Shown: positions 1-10,061, numbered from the stretch's first letter. The stretch: 64,000 bases of DNA from VXYL01 sp965199875 (GCA_965199875.1 OZ241346.1:1-64000), one strand, 5' to 3'. Made by a program: numbers and translations. Notes: generated from the letters alone by a model not told the origin.

Positions 1-212
1 ACGTCTTCGACGCCGACGAAGGGCGCCACGCCGATGCGACCGGAGTGGTGCGCAAGGTGTCCGTGGACATCGGCCGTTCGGACACCGAGTTCCAGGAAGT
101 GGTGTCGGGCGTCAATGGCGACGAGTTCGTCGTCGTCGGCCCGGCCAGGACGCTGCGCCAGCTGCGCGATGGCGAGCCGGTGCGCTTGACCGCCGACGCG
201 GTGCGTTTGTAA
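1..212 (+). CDS. RND efflux periplasmic adaptor (HlyD/MFP family), C-terminal end only
   Basis: The reading frame is open from the window edge and ends at TAA 210-212, so only the last 69 residues are visible. The fragment reads VFDADEGRHADATGVVRK, then a GRSDTEFQEVVSGVNGDEFV stretch and VVVGPARTLRQLRDGEPVRL. This is the usual beta-barrel/membrane-proximal end of RND membrane-fusion proteins: a cargo-independent 'V..DG.A....V.vG..dg..veV.sGl..GD.Vvv.G...l.dG..V' pattern. Such proteins link an inner-membrane RND pump to an outer-membrane channel in the periplasm. The pump gene is not seen; the next gene is unrelated, so this is the last gene of a unit that begins outside the window. The family call rests on the C-terminal pattern alone. 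Confidence 0.55.
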   Translation, partial: VFDADEGRHADATGVVRKVSVDIGRSDTEFQEVVSGVNGDEFVVVGPARTLRQLRDGEPVRLTADAVRL

Positions 213-275
213 ACGCGACCGCCGTCGAGCACACTTTGCCGACCTGTGCCGACTTTGGGCGGGGATCGGCGATCG

Positions 276-2186
276 ATGGAAGCCACGCGCTGGAGCGTCA
301 CGACCCGCTCGGGCTACGCCGATGGTCGGCCCTTTGGCGACTACGGCGCCTTCGAAATCGTCGAGGGGCGGGTGCATTACCGGCTGCGACCGGACGACGA
401 ACGCAATGCCGGCATCGTCGATCTGGCCCTCGCGCCACGGGACGACCAGGGCTGGGTCCGCTGTTCCGGCGACTACACGCTGATCGTTCCCCAAGGCAGG
501 CCGGCGCGCCGGCTGCTGATCGACGTTCCGAACCGCGGCCGCCGACTGCCCTTCTCGATGTTCAACCGCGCGTCGCCTGCCGACCTGGCCGAGGACCCGT
601 GCGCCTGCGGCGACGGCTTTCTGTTCCGGCGCGGCTTCGCCGTCGCCAGCATCGGCTGGCAGTGGGACGCGCCGGGCCTGCGCCTCGATGCGCCGACCGC
701 GACCGCTGAAGGCGAACCCATCGACGGCGAGGTGGTTTGCCGGATTCAACCCGGCGCGGACCGCCCGGCCGTGCTCTTCGGGCAGCTGGGCGACGTCGCC
801 TATCCTCCGGCGCACCGGGACGATCCCTCGGCACGGCTTTTCGTCCGGGACGACGACAACGCGCCGCAGGAGCGGATTCCCCGCGGCAGCTGGCGTTTCG
901 CTCGGCAGAAGGGCGGTCGGCTGGAGCCCAGCGACCGCTTCGTCCACAAGGACGGCGGCTTCGAGAAGGGGCGCATCTACACGCTGGTCTACCGCGCCCG
1001 GGATCCTCGGGTCGTCGGCTGCGGCTTGCTGGCGTTGCGCGACGCTGCGGCCAGTCTGCGCGCTGGCGGGGGGCCGAACGGGGCGCCCTTCGAGCACGTG
1101 CTCGCCTTCGGCGCGTCGCAAACCGGGCGCGTGCTGCGCCACCTGCTGCACCTCGGTCTGAACCGCGCCGCCGATGGCCGGCCGGTCTTCGACGGCGTTC
1201 ACATCCACATCGCCGGTGGGCAGCGCGGCGACTTCAATCATCGTTTCGCCCAACCGTCGAGCGCCGGAGCGCCGGCGGTCGGGCAGCGCTTTCCCTTCGC
1301 CGGAGCGACGTCGCGCGATCCGCTGACCGACGTCGAGGATGGCCTGTACGCCAAGCTCGACGGCACGCCGGCCATGCCGAAGGTGGTGATCACCAACACG
1401 TCCTGGGAGTACTGGAGGGGCGACGCCGCGCTCACCCATACCGCTTGCGACGGTTCTCGGGACCTCGACGGCCACCCCTGGGAACGCAACTACCTGTTCG
1501 CCGGCACCCATCACCTGGGCGGCATTCTGCCGCCGACCAACGTCTTCCAGGCAACCGGCGAGAAGGCGCGCTATACGTTCAACGTGGTGGATCACTCGCC
1601 GCTGGTTCGCGCCGCGCTGGTCAATCTGGCCAACTGGGTGGAGGGCGACGAGCCGCCGCCATCCGCGCTGCCGAGGCTTGCCAACGGCAGCCTGGTCGAG
1701 CGCGCCGAGGTGCTGCGGAAGTTCGCGTCCCTCGACGGTTTCGAGGGCTTGGACGCGCGGCGCATCGGCGGCCTGTCGGCGCTGGATCTGGGGCCTGGGG
1801 TGGAACAGGGCCGCTGTCGGTTTCCTGCCGTCGAGGGCGGCCGCTACGCCCGTCTGGTCTCGGCGGTGGATGCCGCGTTGAACGAGGTGGCAGGCATTCG
1901 CCTGCCCGACATCGAAGTTCCAGTGGGCTGCCACACCGGTTGGAACCCACGCCATCCGCAGCACGGCGCGCCGATGCTGCCGGCGATCTTCGTTGGCTTC
2001 AGCCGCTTTGCCGACGAGCTGCCGCCGCGGGCCGAATACGAGCAGCGGGTGCGCGAGTGGACGCTCAAGCTGGTCGAGGAGCGCCATGTTCTGCAAGAGG
2101 ACTTCGAGCGGGTGGTGGCCAACTGCCTGCTGCGCTATCGACTGGCCGCCTCGCGCCGTTCCGCGAGCTCGGACGGCGCACCGTGA
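276..2186 (+). CDS. Large alpha/beta-hydrolase domain protein (Abhydrolase_10-like)
   Basis: A 636-residue protein resembling the 'alpha/beta hydrolase domain' proteins of Proteobacteria, whose substrates are generally unknown. The nucleophile elbow is FGASQTGR (Ser about 281), followed by family-typical blocks HIAGGQRGDFNHRF, NTSWEYWRGDAALTHT and YLFAGTHHLGG. No signal peptide is obvious. I chose ATG 276 because a GGGCGGGGAT purine-rich stretch lies just upstream; an in-frame GTG at 246 would add ten residues. Its TGA overlaps the GTG of the next gene (GTGA), so it is translationally coupled to the two glycosyltransferase-like genes. The hydrolase fold is well supported; the substrate is not inferable. 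Confidence 0.8.
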   Translation: MEATRWSVTTRSGYADGRPFGDYGAFEIVEGRVHYRLRPDDERNAGIVDLALAPRDDQGWVRCSGDYTLIVPQGRPARRLLIDVPNRGRRLPFSMFNRASPADLAEDPCACGDGFLFRRGFAVASIGWQWDAPGLRLDAPTATAEGEPIDGEVVCRIQPGADRPAVLFGQLGDVAYPPAHRDDPSARLFVRDDDNAPQERIPRGSWRFARQKGGRLEPSDRFVHKDGGFEKGRIYTLVYRARDPRVVGCGLLALRDAAASLRAGGGPNGAPFEHVLAFGASQTGRVLRHLLHLGLNRAADGRPVFDGVHIHIAGGQRGDFNHRFAQPSSAGAPAVGQRFPFAGATSRDPLTDVEDGLYAKLDGTPAMPKVVITNTSWEYWRGDAALTHTACDGSRDLDGHPWERNYLFAGTHHLGGILPPTNVFQATGEKARYTFNVVDHSPLVRAALVNLANWVEGDEPPPSALPRLANGSLVERAEVLRKFASLDGFEGLDARRIGGLSALDLGPGVEQGRCRFPAVEGGRYARLVSAVDAALNEVAGIRLPDIEVPVGCHTGWNPRHPQHGAPMLPAIFVGFSRFADELPPRAEYEQRVREWTLKLVEERHVLQEDFERVVANCLLRYRLAASRRSASSDGAP

Positions 2187-2893
2187 GCGGCCCGGCCAGC
2201 GTCGTCGTGCCGGTGCTGAACGACGCGCCGGCGCTGGCCGACCTGATCGTCGACCTGCGCCGGGATGCTTCGCTGGAGATCGTCGTCGTGGATGGCGGCA
2301 GCAGCGACAGCAGCGTCGAGGTCGCGTCGAGGGCGGATGCGCTGTGCCGGGATGCCCCAGGGCGGGGGCGGCAGCTGCGCCATGGCGTCTGCAAGGCCAG
2401 CCACGACTGGCTGTGGCTGCTGCACGCCGACAGCCGGGTCTCCGCGGCGGCGTTGGCGGCGTTTTCGCGTCAGCGCGCGACGCCGGGGTGGGGATGGTTC
2501 GACGTGCGCCTGGACGGCGAAGGCTGGCCGCTGCGCGTGGTCGGCGCGGCCATGAATCGACGCGCGGCGTTGACCTCCATCGCCACTGGCGACCAGGGCA
2601 TCTTCGTTCACCGCGACTTGCTGCGCGGCATCGGCGGAGTGCCGCCGCAGCCGCTGATGGAGGATGTCGAGTTGTCGAAGCGCTTGCGCCGGCTGGCGAG
2701 GCCGCGGCGCGTTCCGGTGCCGCTGGCGACATCGCCTCGACGCTGGCAGCGCGACGGCATCCTCCGCACGGTGCTGACGATGTGGCAGCTGCGCCTTCGC
2801 TACTTCTGCGGCGAAGCGCCGGAGCGGCTGGCGCTGCGCTACTACGGCAGCGCCCGGGATGGCGACCGCCCCGAACCCTCGGCAGGGCCGTGA
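2183..2893 (+). CDS. Family 2 glycosyltransferase, TIGR04283-like
   Basis: A 236-residue GT-A fold glycosyltransferase. The N terminus SVVVPVLNDAPALADLI and the nucleotide-binding block VVVDGGSSDSS are typical, and the C-terminal half contains GDQGIFVHRDLL and MEDVELSKRLRR, as in the rSAM/selenodomain-associated (TIGR04283) group. Members are often annotated 'arsenosugar biosynthesis glycosyltransferase', a name based on genome context rather than biochemistry. It starts at GTG 2183 inside the stop of the upstream hydrolase, and its own TGA overlaps the start of the DUF2064 gene. That pairing of TIGR04283 with TIGR04282 is the classical neighbourhood and strengthens the call. The substrate is unknown. 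Confidence 0.8.
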   Translation: MSGPASVVVPVLNDAPALADLIVDLRRDASLEIVVVDGGSSDSSVEVASRADALCRDAPGRGRQLRHGVCKASHDWLWLLHADSRVSAAALAAFSRQRATPGWGWFDVRLDGEGWPLRVVGAAMNRRAALTSIATGDQGIFVHRDLLRGIGGVPPQPLMEDVELSKRLRRLARPRRVPVPLATSPRRWQRDGILRTVLTMWQLRLRYFCGEAPERLALRYYGSARDGDRPEPSAGP

Positions 2894-3549
2894 AACGACT
2901 GGCCATACTCGCCCGCGCGCCGCAGCTCGGACGGGTCAAGACCCGCCTGGCGCAGGCGGTGGGAGACCATGCGGCGCTGCAGCTGCATCGGCGCATGCTG
3001 GAGCTGACGCTGGCCAACCTGGGCGGTGGCGGCGGCGACTTCAAGGCGGAGATCTGGGTGTCTGGAAGCAGCCCCGAAGTCGACGACTGGCGACGATGCT
3101 TCGACATCCACCAGCAGCCGGAAGGAGACCTGGGCGTGCGCATGGCGGCAGCCATTGCCGACGGCGCCGGCGCCGTCGTCGGGTGCGACATACCGCATCT
3201 GACCGCGGATCACGTGGACGCTGCCTTCGCGGCCTTGGCGGAAGCGGACGTCGTGCTCGGCCCCGCCGAGGACGGCGGCTACTGCCTGATCGCCATGAAT
3301 CGTCTGCACCCGCAGCTGTTCGAGAACATCCCGTGGGGTTCGGACGCGGTGCTGGCGACGACCTTGAAGGCTGCCGAGCCGCTAACCGTGGCCACCTTGG
3401 AAACGACCCTCTGGGACGTCGACGGGCCCGCCGATCTGCGACGCCTGGCGACGTCGTCGGCACCGCCTTCGCACGTTCGAGGCACGGCCCGGCGTGCCTA
3501 TCGGCAGCTGCATGCTTGCGCCCGGGCCGCCATCGCCGGCGATGGCTGA
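2890..3549 (+). CDS. DUF2064 / TIGR04282-like glycosyltransferase-type protein
   Basis: A 219-residue protein of the DUF2064 (TIGR04282) family, structurally related to nucleotidyl- and glycosyltransferases. Recognisable blocks are the N-terminal LAILARAPQLGRVKTRLA, a central GAVVGCDIPHLTADHV, and VVLGPAEDGGYCLIAM. The start is GTG 2890, overlapping the stop of the preceding TIGR04283 gene by four bases, so the three genes from 276 to 3549 look like one operon. The usual 'GSDCP' block appears as GCDIP here, a small deviation. Function in the cell is not established; it probably acts with its partner in modifying a sugar or lipid acceptor. Confidence 0.8.
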   Translation: MKRLAILARAPQLGRVKTRLAQAVGDHAALQLHRRMLELTLANLGGGGGDFKAEIWVSGSSPEVDDWRRCFDIHQQPEGDLGVRMAAAIADGAGAVVGCDIPHLTADHVDAAFAALAEADVVLGPAEDGGYCLIAMNRLHPQLFENIPWGSDAVLATTLKAAEPLTVATLETTLWDVDGPADLRRLATSSAPPSHVRGTARRAYRQLHACARAAIAGDG

Positions 3550-3607
3550 TGGCGCGGCGCCGACCGTCTTTGCCGGCCGGTGAACTGACGAAGAAGCCGA
3601 CGGGCGC

Positions 3608-3796
3608 CTAGACCGCGGCGCGGCGCTTGCGCGAGATGACGATGTTCTTGCTGCGCCCCATCTTGTCTTGTCCGCTCACCCCCATGGGCACGACCTGAAT
3701 CTTGTTTCCGGAAGCGATGAAGTTCTGCAAGTCTCGTTCGATGGTTTTGCGCATTTCGACGTTGTTCTGCGGCAGTTTCTTTTGCGAGCGGCTCAA
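3608..3796 (-). CDS. Small basic protein of unknown function, TTG start
   Basis: A 62-residue, Lys/Arg-rich protein with the pattern SRSQKKLPQNN, RKTIERDLQNFIASGNKIQ, VVPMGVSGQD and SKNIVISRKRR. The start is TTG 3796-3794, chosen because a perfect AGGAGG lies five bases upstream and no ATG in this frame is better placed. The 'ERDLQNFIASGNKIQ.VP' stretch is reminiscent of the C-terminal part of the small RNA-polymerase-binding regulator SutA, but the similarity is too short to name it. It is the only gene between the glycosyltransferases (plus) and sufE (minus). A -10-like TATAGT (complement of 3955-3960) lies upstream without a convincing -35. Confidence 0.6.
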   Translation of the reverse strand: MSRSQKKLPQNNVEMRKTIERDLQNFIASGNKIQVVPMGVSGQDKMGRSKNIVISRKRRAAV

Positions 3797-4032
3797 GATG
3801 CCCTCCTGTAGTGGCATTGACGGCACTGGACATGCCGGTACCTCTCGGCGACGGGCCGCCGAATGGCACGGGTGCGATTCCGGCAACCCTGCGTTCTGTG
3901 GCGGTTTGGCCGCCGACGCCGTTCTTTGGCTGGCCGGTCCTCTCTCTGCCTGCGACTATAGCCAACTGGACGGCGATTGAAACCCCGTTGCGCCTATCTC
4001 CACACTTTCTCCATATTGCGTTCCATATTTAC

Positions 4033-4497
4033 TCACCGTTGTTGCACGACCGGGGCGCCGCCTTCGGCGTAGTCGGCTGCGACGGCGCGAATCCTCGCCA
4101 CCATCGCCCGCAGCCCGTTTCCTCTGCTTGGGCTCAGGTGCGCCACCAGGTCCAGCTCGTCGAACAGCGCCTCCATGTCCATGTCGAGGACATGCTGCGG
4201 CGACTGGCCGTCGTAGGCCGCCAGGACGATGGCGATGAGGCCGCGCACGATGTGCGCGTCGCTGTCGATGGCGAGGGTCAGCCGGTCGTTGGCGGCGTCG
4301 TAGGCGTGGATCAGCCAAACCTGGCTTTGGCAGCCGCGCACCAGGTTCTCATCGACGCGCTGCGGCTGCGGCAGCACGTCGACCTTCCGGCCCAAGTCGA
4401 TGAGAAAACGGTAGCGGTCTTCCCAGCTGTCGAAGAACGCGAACGCGGTGCGGACGTCGTCGATCGCCGCGCCTTGGCCTGCGACCGCTTGCCGCAT
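4033..4497 (-). CDS. sufE: SufE family sulfur-transfer protein
   Basis: A 154-residue cytosolic SufE homologue, the sulfur acceptor that takes persulfide from SufS and passes it to the SufBCD scaffold. Typical features are FFDSWEDRYRFLIDLGRKV near the N terminus, VDENLVRGCQSQVWL with the conserved acceptor cysteine in RGCQS, and IVRGLIAIVLAAYDGQSP. It is the last gene of the minus-strand SUF operon; its ATG (4497-4495) shares one base with the TAA of sufT (TAATG), implying coupled translation. Length is normal for the family. Confidence 0.93.
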   Translation of the reverse strand: MRQAVAGQGAAIDDVRTAFAFFDSWEDRYRFLIDLGRKVDVLPQPQRVDENLVRGCQSQVWLIHAYDAANDRLTLAIDSDAHIVRGLIAIVLAAYDGQSPQHVLDMDMEALFDELDLVAHLSPSRGNGLRAMVARIRAVAADYAEGGAPVVQQR

Positions 4498-5021
4498 TAG
4501 AACAGGCCCAGCTCCAGCTGCGCCTCCTCGCTCATCATGTTCCGTTCCCAGGGCGGGTCGAACACCAGATTCACCTGCACCGAGCGCACGAAGGGCACTT
4601 GCCCGACGCGCCGTTCGACATCCTGCACCAGCACCGGCCCCATGCCGCAGCCCGGCGCGGTGAGGGTCATGTCGATGGCCACGGCGTCCTCCTGCACGTC
4701 GCACTGGTAGACCAGCCCCAGATCGACGATGTTCACCGGTATCTCCGGGTCGTGAACCGTGCGCAGCGCCTGCCAGACCTGGTCGGCGCAGGCGCGGCCG
4801 TCCGCCGGAGGCGCCAGCTCGAGGACTTCCGGCTCGAAACCCAAGGCGTCGGCGTCTTCGCCGTCGATGCGCGCCATGTTGCCGTTGTGGATCACCGTGT
4901 AGGTGCCGCCGAGCGCCTGGGTGAGCGTGACGAAGACGCCGCTTGGGATGGTCAGCGGCGTGCCGGTGGGCACCAGCCGGGCCTGCACCGTGCGGGCGAC
5001 CGGTATCAGTTGGCGTTTCAC
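4497..5021 (-). CDS. sufT: SufT, MIP18/DUF59-type Fe-S assembly factor
   Basis: A 174-residue protein of the putative Fe-S maturation factor SufT. An N-terminal extension (about residues 1-75) is followed by a DUF59/MIP18 domain with VWQALRTVHDPEIPVNIVDL and LVYQCDV, and by the cysteine motif LTAPGCGMGP and the terminal PPWERNMMSEEA block. In other bacteria SufT helps transfer Fe-S clusters to aconitase and lipoate synthase. The start is GTG 5021. It lies 30 bases after the HesB/IscA-like gene and overlaps sufE by a base, the usual distal position in SUF operons that carry it. Confidence 0.9.
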   Translation of the reverse strand: MKRQLIPVARTVQARLVPTGTPLTIPSGVFVTLTQALGGTYTVIHNGNMARIDGEDADALGFEPEVLELAPPADGRACADQVWQALRTVHDPEIPVNIVDLGLVYQCDVQEDAVAIDMTLTAPGCGMGPVLVQDVERRVGQVPFVRSVQVNLVFDPPWERNMMSEEAQLELGLF

Positions 5022-5051
5022 GGCGGCGGGGCTGCTTGGCCGGGCAAGTGC

Positions 5052-5438
5052 TCAGCTGGCAGCGGCTTCCTCGACGGAGAAGCTCTCGCCGCAGCCGCAT
5101 TCGGCGGTGGCGTTCGGATTCTTGAACACCAGCATGGAGTTCAGGCCTTCCGTCACGAAGTCGATCTCGGTGCCGCGCAGCATGGGCCAGTTGGCGTTGG
5201 CGACGAGCACGGTGATGCCGTCGAAGTCGAAGACGCGGCTGTCCGCCGCTGCGTCGCGCACCGTCTGATCGAGGTAGGAGAGATCGTACATGTAGCCGTT
5301 GCAGCCGCTGCTCTTGATGCCGAGTTGCAGCGCGCTGGCGCCCTGCAGGGCGAGCTGGCGGCGCACGTGGGTCTGCGCCGAAGGAGTCATGACGATGGAG
5401 TTCGCATGTTCGGCGGGGTCGTAGTATCCGGTGCTCAT
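5052..5438 (-). CDS. HesB/IscA-type A-type Fe-S carrier
   Basis: A 128-residue A-type carrier that accepts Fe-S clusters from the SUF scaffold. The three conserved cysteines are visible in KSSGCNGYMYDL and in the C-terminal ECGCGESF, with the family block GTEIDFVTEGLNSMLVFKNP between them. The first twenty or so residues (MSTGYYDPAEHANSIVM) are a non-conserved extension; translation from ATG 5438 is the most upstream sensible start. It sits directly after sufS and before sufT in the same strand order. It could be called SufA, but I leave the symbol blank because the A-type families are hard to separate by eye. Confidence 0.9.
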   Translation of the reverse strand: MSTGYYDPAEHANSIVMTPSAQTHVRRQLALQGASALQLGIKSSGCNGYMYDLSYLDQTVRDAAADSRVFDFDGITVLVANANWPMLRGTEIDFVTEGLNSMLVFKNPNATAECGCGESFSVEEAAAS

Positions 5439-5460
5439 CGGCTGTGCCCTGTTCGCGACG

Positions 5461-6666
5461 CTACAGCATGGTACGCGCTTTATGCACTGCGGCCACCAGC
5501 TGGTCCACATCGTCGCGGCGATTATACAGGCCGAACGACGCTCGCACCGTGCCCGGAATGCCCAGCGCGTCCATCAAGGGCATGGCGCAGTGATGGCCGG
5601 TACGCACCGCCACGCCTTGCTGGTCCAGCAGGGTGCCGACGTCGTGGGGATGGGCGCCGGCGATCAGAAACGACAGCACCGGCCCCTTGCGCGCCGCCGT
5701 GCCAACGATCGACAGCCCCTCGATCTGGCCGAGGGAAGCGTTGGCGTAGCTCAGCAAGTCGGCCTCGTGGGCCTGCATGGCGGCGAAGTCGAGGCCGTCC
5801 AGATAGTCCACCGCCGCGGCCAGACCAACGGCGCCGGCAATGTGCGGCGTGCCGGCCTCGAACTTGAAGGGCAGGGCGGCGTAGGTGGTGGCGTCGAGGC
5901 GCACCCGCTCGATCATCTCGCCGCCGGTCTGCCAGGGCGGCATGGCGGCCAGCAGGTCTTCCCGCCCGTAGAGAACGCCGATGCCCGTGGGCGCGTACAT
6001 CTTGTGCCCGGAGAACGCATAGAAGTCGCAGCCGATGGCCTGCACGTCGACGTCCAAGTGCGCAACCGCCTGGGCGCCGTCCACCACTACCGCGGCGCCG
6101 GCGTCTTTGGCCGCGGCGACGATGGCGGCCAGGTCGTTGATGCTGCCGAGGGCGTTGGAAACGTGGCCGACGGCGACGATACGCGTACGTTCGTCCAGCT
6201 TCGCCCGGAAGTCCGCGTCGTCCAGCTCGCCGTTGCCCAGCACCCGAACGGCGCGCAAACCAGCGCCTTGGCGGGAGCAGGCCACCTGCCACGGCACGAT
6301 GTTGGAGTGGTGCTCCATTTCCGTGACGACGACGTTGTCGCCCTCGCCGAGCACCATCGGCGCGTAGCAGCAGGCGACGAGATTCAGCGCCTCGGTGGCG
6401 CCCCGGGTCCAGATCACTTCCTTGCGCGAGCGGGCGTTGATGCGCTTGGCGACCGTGTCCCGCGCTGCCTCGAAGGCCCGGGTGGCTTCGTCCGAGAGGC
6501 GGTGCGCCCCCCGATGCACGTTGGCGTTGCTGCGCTGGTAGTAGCGGCGCAGCGCTTCGAGCACTCGTTGCGGCTTCTGCGTGGTGGCGGCGTTGTCCAG
6601 ATAGACGACGTCGTCGCGTTCCGCGACCAGCGGAAAGTCGTCTCTCCAGCTCGGCGTCGTCGTCAC
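5461..6666 (-). CDS. sufS: Cysteine desulfurase SufS
   Basis: A 401-residue group II cysteine desulfurase that removes sulfur from L-cysteine as an enzyme persulfide for SufE. The PLP-binding lysine is in FSGHKMYAPTGIG (Lys222) and the catalytic persulfide cysteine is in RTGHHCAMP (Cys360). Other signature blocks are YLDNAATTQKP, TEMEHHSNIVPW and VDGAQAVAH. The start is GTG 6666, forming a GTGA overlap with the stop of sufD. Length and motif order are normal. Confidence 0.95.
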   Translation of the reverse strand: MTTTPSWRDDFPLVAERDDVVYLDNAATTQKPQRVLEALRRYYQRSNANVHRGAHRLSDEATRAFEAARDTVAKRINARSRKEVIWTRGATEALNLVACCYAPMVLGEGDNVVVTEMEHHSNIVPWQVACSRQGAGLRAVRVLGNGELDDADFRAKLDERTRIVAVGHVSNALGSINDLAAIVAAAKDAGAAVVVDGAQAVAHLDVDVQAIGCDFYAFSGHKMYAPTGIGVLYGREDLLAAMPPWQTGGEMIERVRLDATTYAALPFKFEAGTPHIAGAVGLAAAVDYLDGLDFAAMQAHEADLLSYANASLGQIEGLSIVGTAARKGPVLSFLIAGAHPHDVGTLLDQQGVAVRTGHHCAMPLMDALGIPGTVRASFGLYNRRDDVDQLVAAVHKARTML

Positions 6667-7758
6667 GCGAGGCCCAGCAGCGCGTCGGCGTCGTCGATGG
6701 CTTCGCGCAGAAAGCCTCGCAGCAGCAGATCCCGGGCCGTCGGCTCGTCGATGCCGCGGCAGCGCAGGTAGTGGATGGCCGCCTCGTCGAGTGCGCCGAC
6801 CGCCGCCCCGTGGCTGCACTTGACGTCGCTGGCGTGTATTTCCAGCACCGGCTTGGCGAACACCTGCGCGTGGTCGCCGGCCACCAGGTTCTTGCTGGAC
6901 AGGGCTGCGTCGCTGCCGTCCGCGCCCGGGGCAATGTGGATGCGGCCGTTCAGAATCGCCGTGGCGTGGTCGCTGGCGACGCCGCGGTAGACCTGCCGGC
7001 TGTCGGCGTTGGCTTCGAGGTGGCTGACGGCAACTTGGTTGTCCAGATGTTCGCGGCCTTCGAGCCGCCAGGCGCTGGCGATCTCCGCCTGCGCCCCTTC
7101 GGCCAGGGCAACCACGGTGTCGTTGCGGCGGAGCGTTGCGCCAACGCTGCTCTGCGCGAAGACGTACCTGGCCTGGCGCTCCACCTTCACGCTCAGCAGG
7201 CTGCACTGGTGCTCCGCGCCGGCCGCCTGCCGTCGTCGATGCTCCACCTGGCCGCCGGGGGCGACGACGATCTCGACGATGCGATGGACGTGTCGGCTGG
7301 GCTCTTCGTCGACGACGACGTCGGCGCCGGCGTCGATCAGCACCAGCACATGCTGGAAGTTGCCGCCGAGGTCGCCGATGCCCACCCGCTGCGAGGTTCC
7401 GCGCACTCGCACGACGGCGCCGGCGTCCAGCAGCAAGCGATTCACCGCGGCGAGGGGATGGTCGTCCCACGCGAAGGTGCAGCCGACATGGCGCCCGGCC
7501 AGTTCGGCCGCGCCGGGACAGGCGAAGTCCACGGCTTCGACGCTGTCCACGCCGCCGATGCCCTTGCCTGGCGAAGCCGCCGGCCTGCTTTCGCGCAGCA
7601 CCGCCTGGTACCAGTGCGCCACGTTGGTATGCCGCCAGGCCTCGGAGCGGAAGCGGGGCAGACAGCCGTTGGCGACGGCTTGGCGAGCACGCTCTCGATC
7701 CAGCCAAGGCGCGCAGCGGACGCTGGCGTCGAGCAGCCGCTGCGTCAGCGCCTCGGCA

Positions 7759-7778
<20 letters not shown>
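6663..7778 (-). CDS. sufD: SUF scaffold subunit SufD
   Basis: A 371-residue SufD, partner of SufB in the SufBC2D scaffold. The N-terminal FRSEAWRHTNVAHW block, the beta-helical middle (RQVYRGVASDHATAILNGRI) and the C-terminal QVFAKPVLEIHASDVKCSHG, AIHYLRCRGI and ARDLLLRGFL blocks are those of the family. The ATG at 7778 lies inside the 3' end of sufC (about 20 bases of overlap), and its TGA overlaps the sufS start. No other upstream start fits the family N terminus better. Confidence 0.94.
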
Positions 7779-8501
<723 letters not shown>

Positions 8502-8505
<4 letters not shown>

Positions 8506-9992
8506 CCAACCGCGCCTTCGAGGCTGACCTCGAGGAGCTTCGAGGCTTCCACCGCGAACTCCATCGGCAGCGTGCGGAAGACGTCCTTGCAGAAGCCGTT
8601 GACGATCATCGCCACCGCCCGCTCCGGGTCGATGCCGCGCTGCTGGCAGAGGAACAGCTGCTCGTCGCTCACCTTGGACGTGGTCGCTTCGTGTTCCACC
8701 ACCGCCGCCGGCAGCTTGGACTCGATGTGCGGAAACGTGTGCGCGCCGCACTCGTCGCCGATCAGCAGCGAGTCGCACTGCGTGTGGTTGCGGGCGCCGA
8801 CGGCGCTGGGATTCATGCGCACCAGCCCCCGGTAGCTGTTCTGGCTGCGTCCAGCGCTGATGCCCTTGGAAACGATGGTGCTCTTGGTGCGCGGCCCGAT
8901 GTGGATCATCTTCGTGCCGGTATCCGCCTGCTGGCGGTTGCGCGTCAGCGCCACGGAGTGGAACTCGCCCACCGAATCGGCGCCGCGCAGCAGCACGGAG
9001 GGATACTTCCAGGTGATCGCGGAGCCGGTTTCCACCTGCGTCCAGCTGATCTTCGAGCGGGCGCCCAGACATGCGCCGCGCTTGGTGACGAAGTTGTAGA
9101 TGCCGCCGTTGCCGTGTTCGTCGCCCGGGTACCAGTTCTGCACCGTGGAGTACTTGATCTCGGCGTCGTCGAGCGCCACCAGTTCGACCACCGCGGCGTG
9201 CAGCTGGTTGTCGTCGCGCATGGGCGCGGTGCAGCCCTCCAGGTAGCTGACGTAGGCGCCTTCGTCGGCAATGACGAGGGTGCGCTCGAACTGGCCGGTG
9301 TTCTCGGCATTGATGCGGAAGTAGGTGGACAGCTCCATCGGGCAGCGGGTGTGCTTCGGCACGTAGACGAACGAGCCGTCGCTGAACACGGCGGAGTTCA
9401 ACGCCGCGTAGAAGTTGTCCGGCTTGGGCACGACGCTGCCGAGGTAGCGGCGCACCAGCTGCGGATGTTCGCGCACCGCCTCGGCGAAGGAGCAGAAGAC
9501 GACGCCCGCTTGCGTGAGCTGCTCCTTGAACGTGGTGGCGATGGAGACGCTGTCGAACACCGCGTCCACGGCGACTTGCGGCGAAGCGCCAGCGGCTGGA
9601 TCGTCCGCCTCGGCGACGCCGGCCAGCCGGGCGCGCTCGTGCAGCGGGATGCCCAGCTTCTCGTAGGTTCGCAGCAGCTCGGGATCCACTTCGTCCAGGG
9701 ACTTCGGACGTTCGCCCTTGGGCGCCGAGTAGTAGGATATGGCCTGAAAGTCGATGTCCGGGAACTGCACGTGCGCCCAGCGCGGCGGCTGCATCGCGCG
9801 CCAGCGGCGGTAGGCGTCCAGCCGCCACTCGGTCAGCCAGGCGGGTTCTTCCTTCTTGGCGGAGATCGCCCGCACCACGTCTTCGTCCAGGCCCGGCGGC
9901 AGGGTTTCCGACTCGATCTCGGTCACGAATCCAGCGGCGTACTCCTGGCGAACCAGCGTATCGAGTTCCGCGTTGCTGTGCGCCGTGGGCAT
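8502..9992 (-). CDS. sufB: SUF scaffold subunit SufB
   Basis: A 496-residue SufB, the subunit on which the Fe-S cluster is assembled. Diagnostic blocks are ISYYSAPKG, SLDEVDPELLRTYEKLGIPL, VYVPKHTRCPMELSTYFRIN, VSYLEGCTAPMRDDNQLHAA and the C-terminal MIVNGFCKDVFRTLPMEF. It is the first gene of the seven-gene operon (sufB to sufE); the ATG at 9992 is preceded by a GGCGGG/GGAAGG-like region and by a 25-bp IscR-like palindrome 45-70 bases upstream. Unlike many relatives, no Rrf2-family regulator gene precedes it; restriction-modification debris lies there instead. Confidence 0.96.
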
Positions 9993-10036
9993 GGCGGGAA
10001 GGTCTTGAACGGCGAATCGAGCGGGCAGTGTAGCGA

Positions 10037-10061
10037 ATAGCCGAGTAAATTACTTGGTTAT
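10037..10061. promoter_or_regulatory. IscR/Rrf2 type-1-like operator upstream of sufB
   Basis: A 25-bp imperfect palindrome: half-site ATAGCCGAGTA, then AAT, then half-site TACTTGGTTAT (11 + 3 + 11, with 9 of 11 pairs symmetric). It fits most positions of the published IscR type-1 pattern (ATAsyyGACT-rwwwy-AGTCrrsTAT): outer ATA/TAT, pyrimidine pairs and AT-rich centre. It lies 45-69 bases before the sufB ATG, where Rrf2-family regulators bind in related operons. Exact -35/-10 elements could not be assigned, though TACACT on the minus strand just downstream is a possible -10. Confidence 0.6.

Noticed and set aside
2183..3549. An arsenosugar biosynthesis locus
   Set aside because: The family names come from context elsewhere; no radical SAM or arsenic methyltransferase gene is present here.
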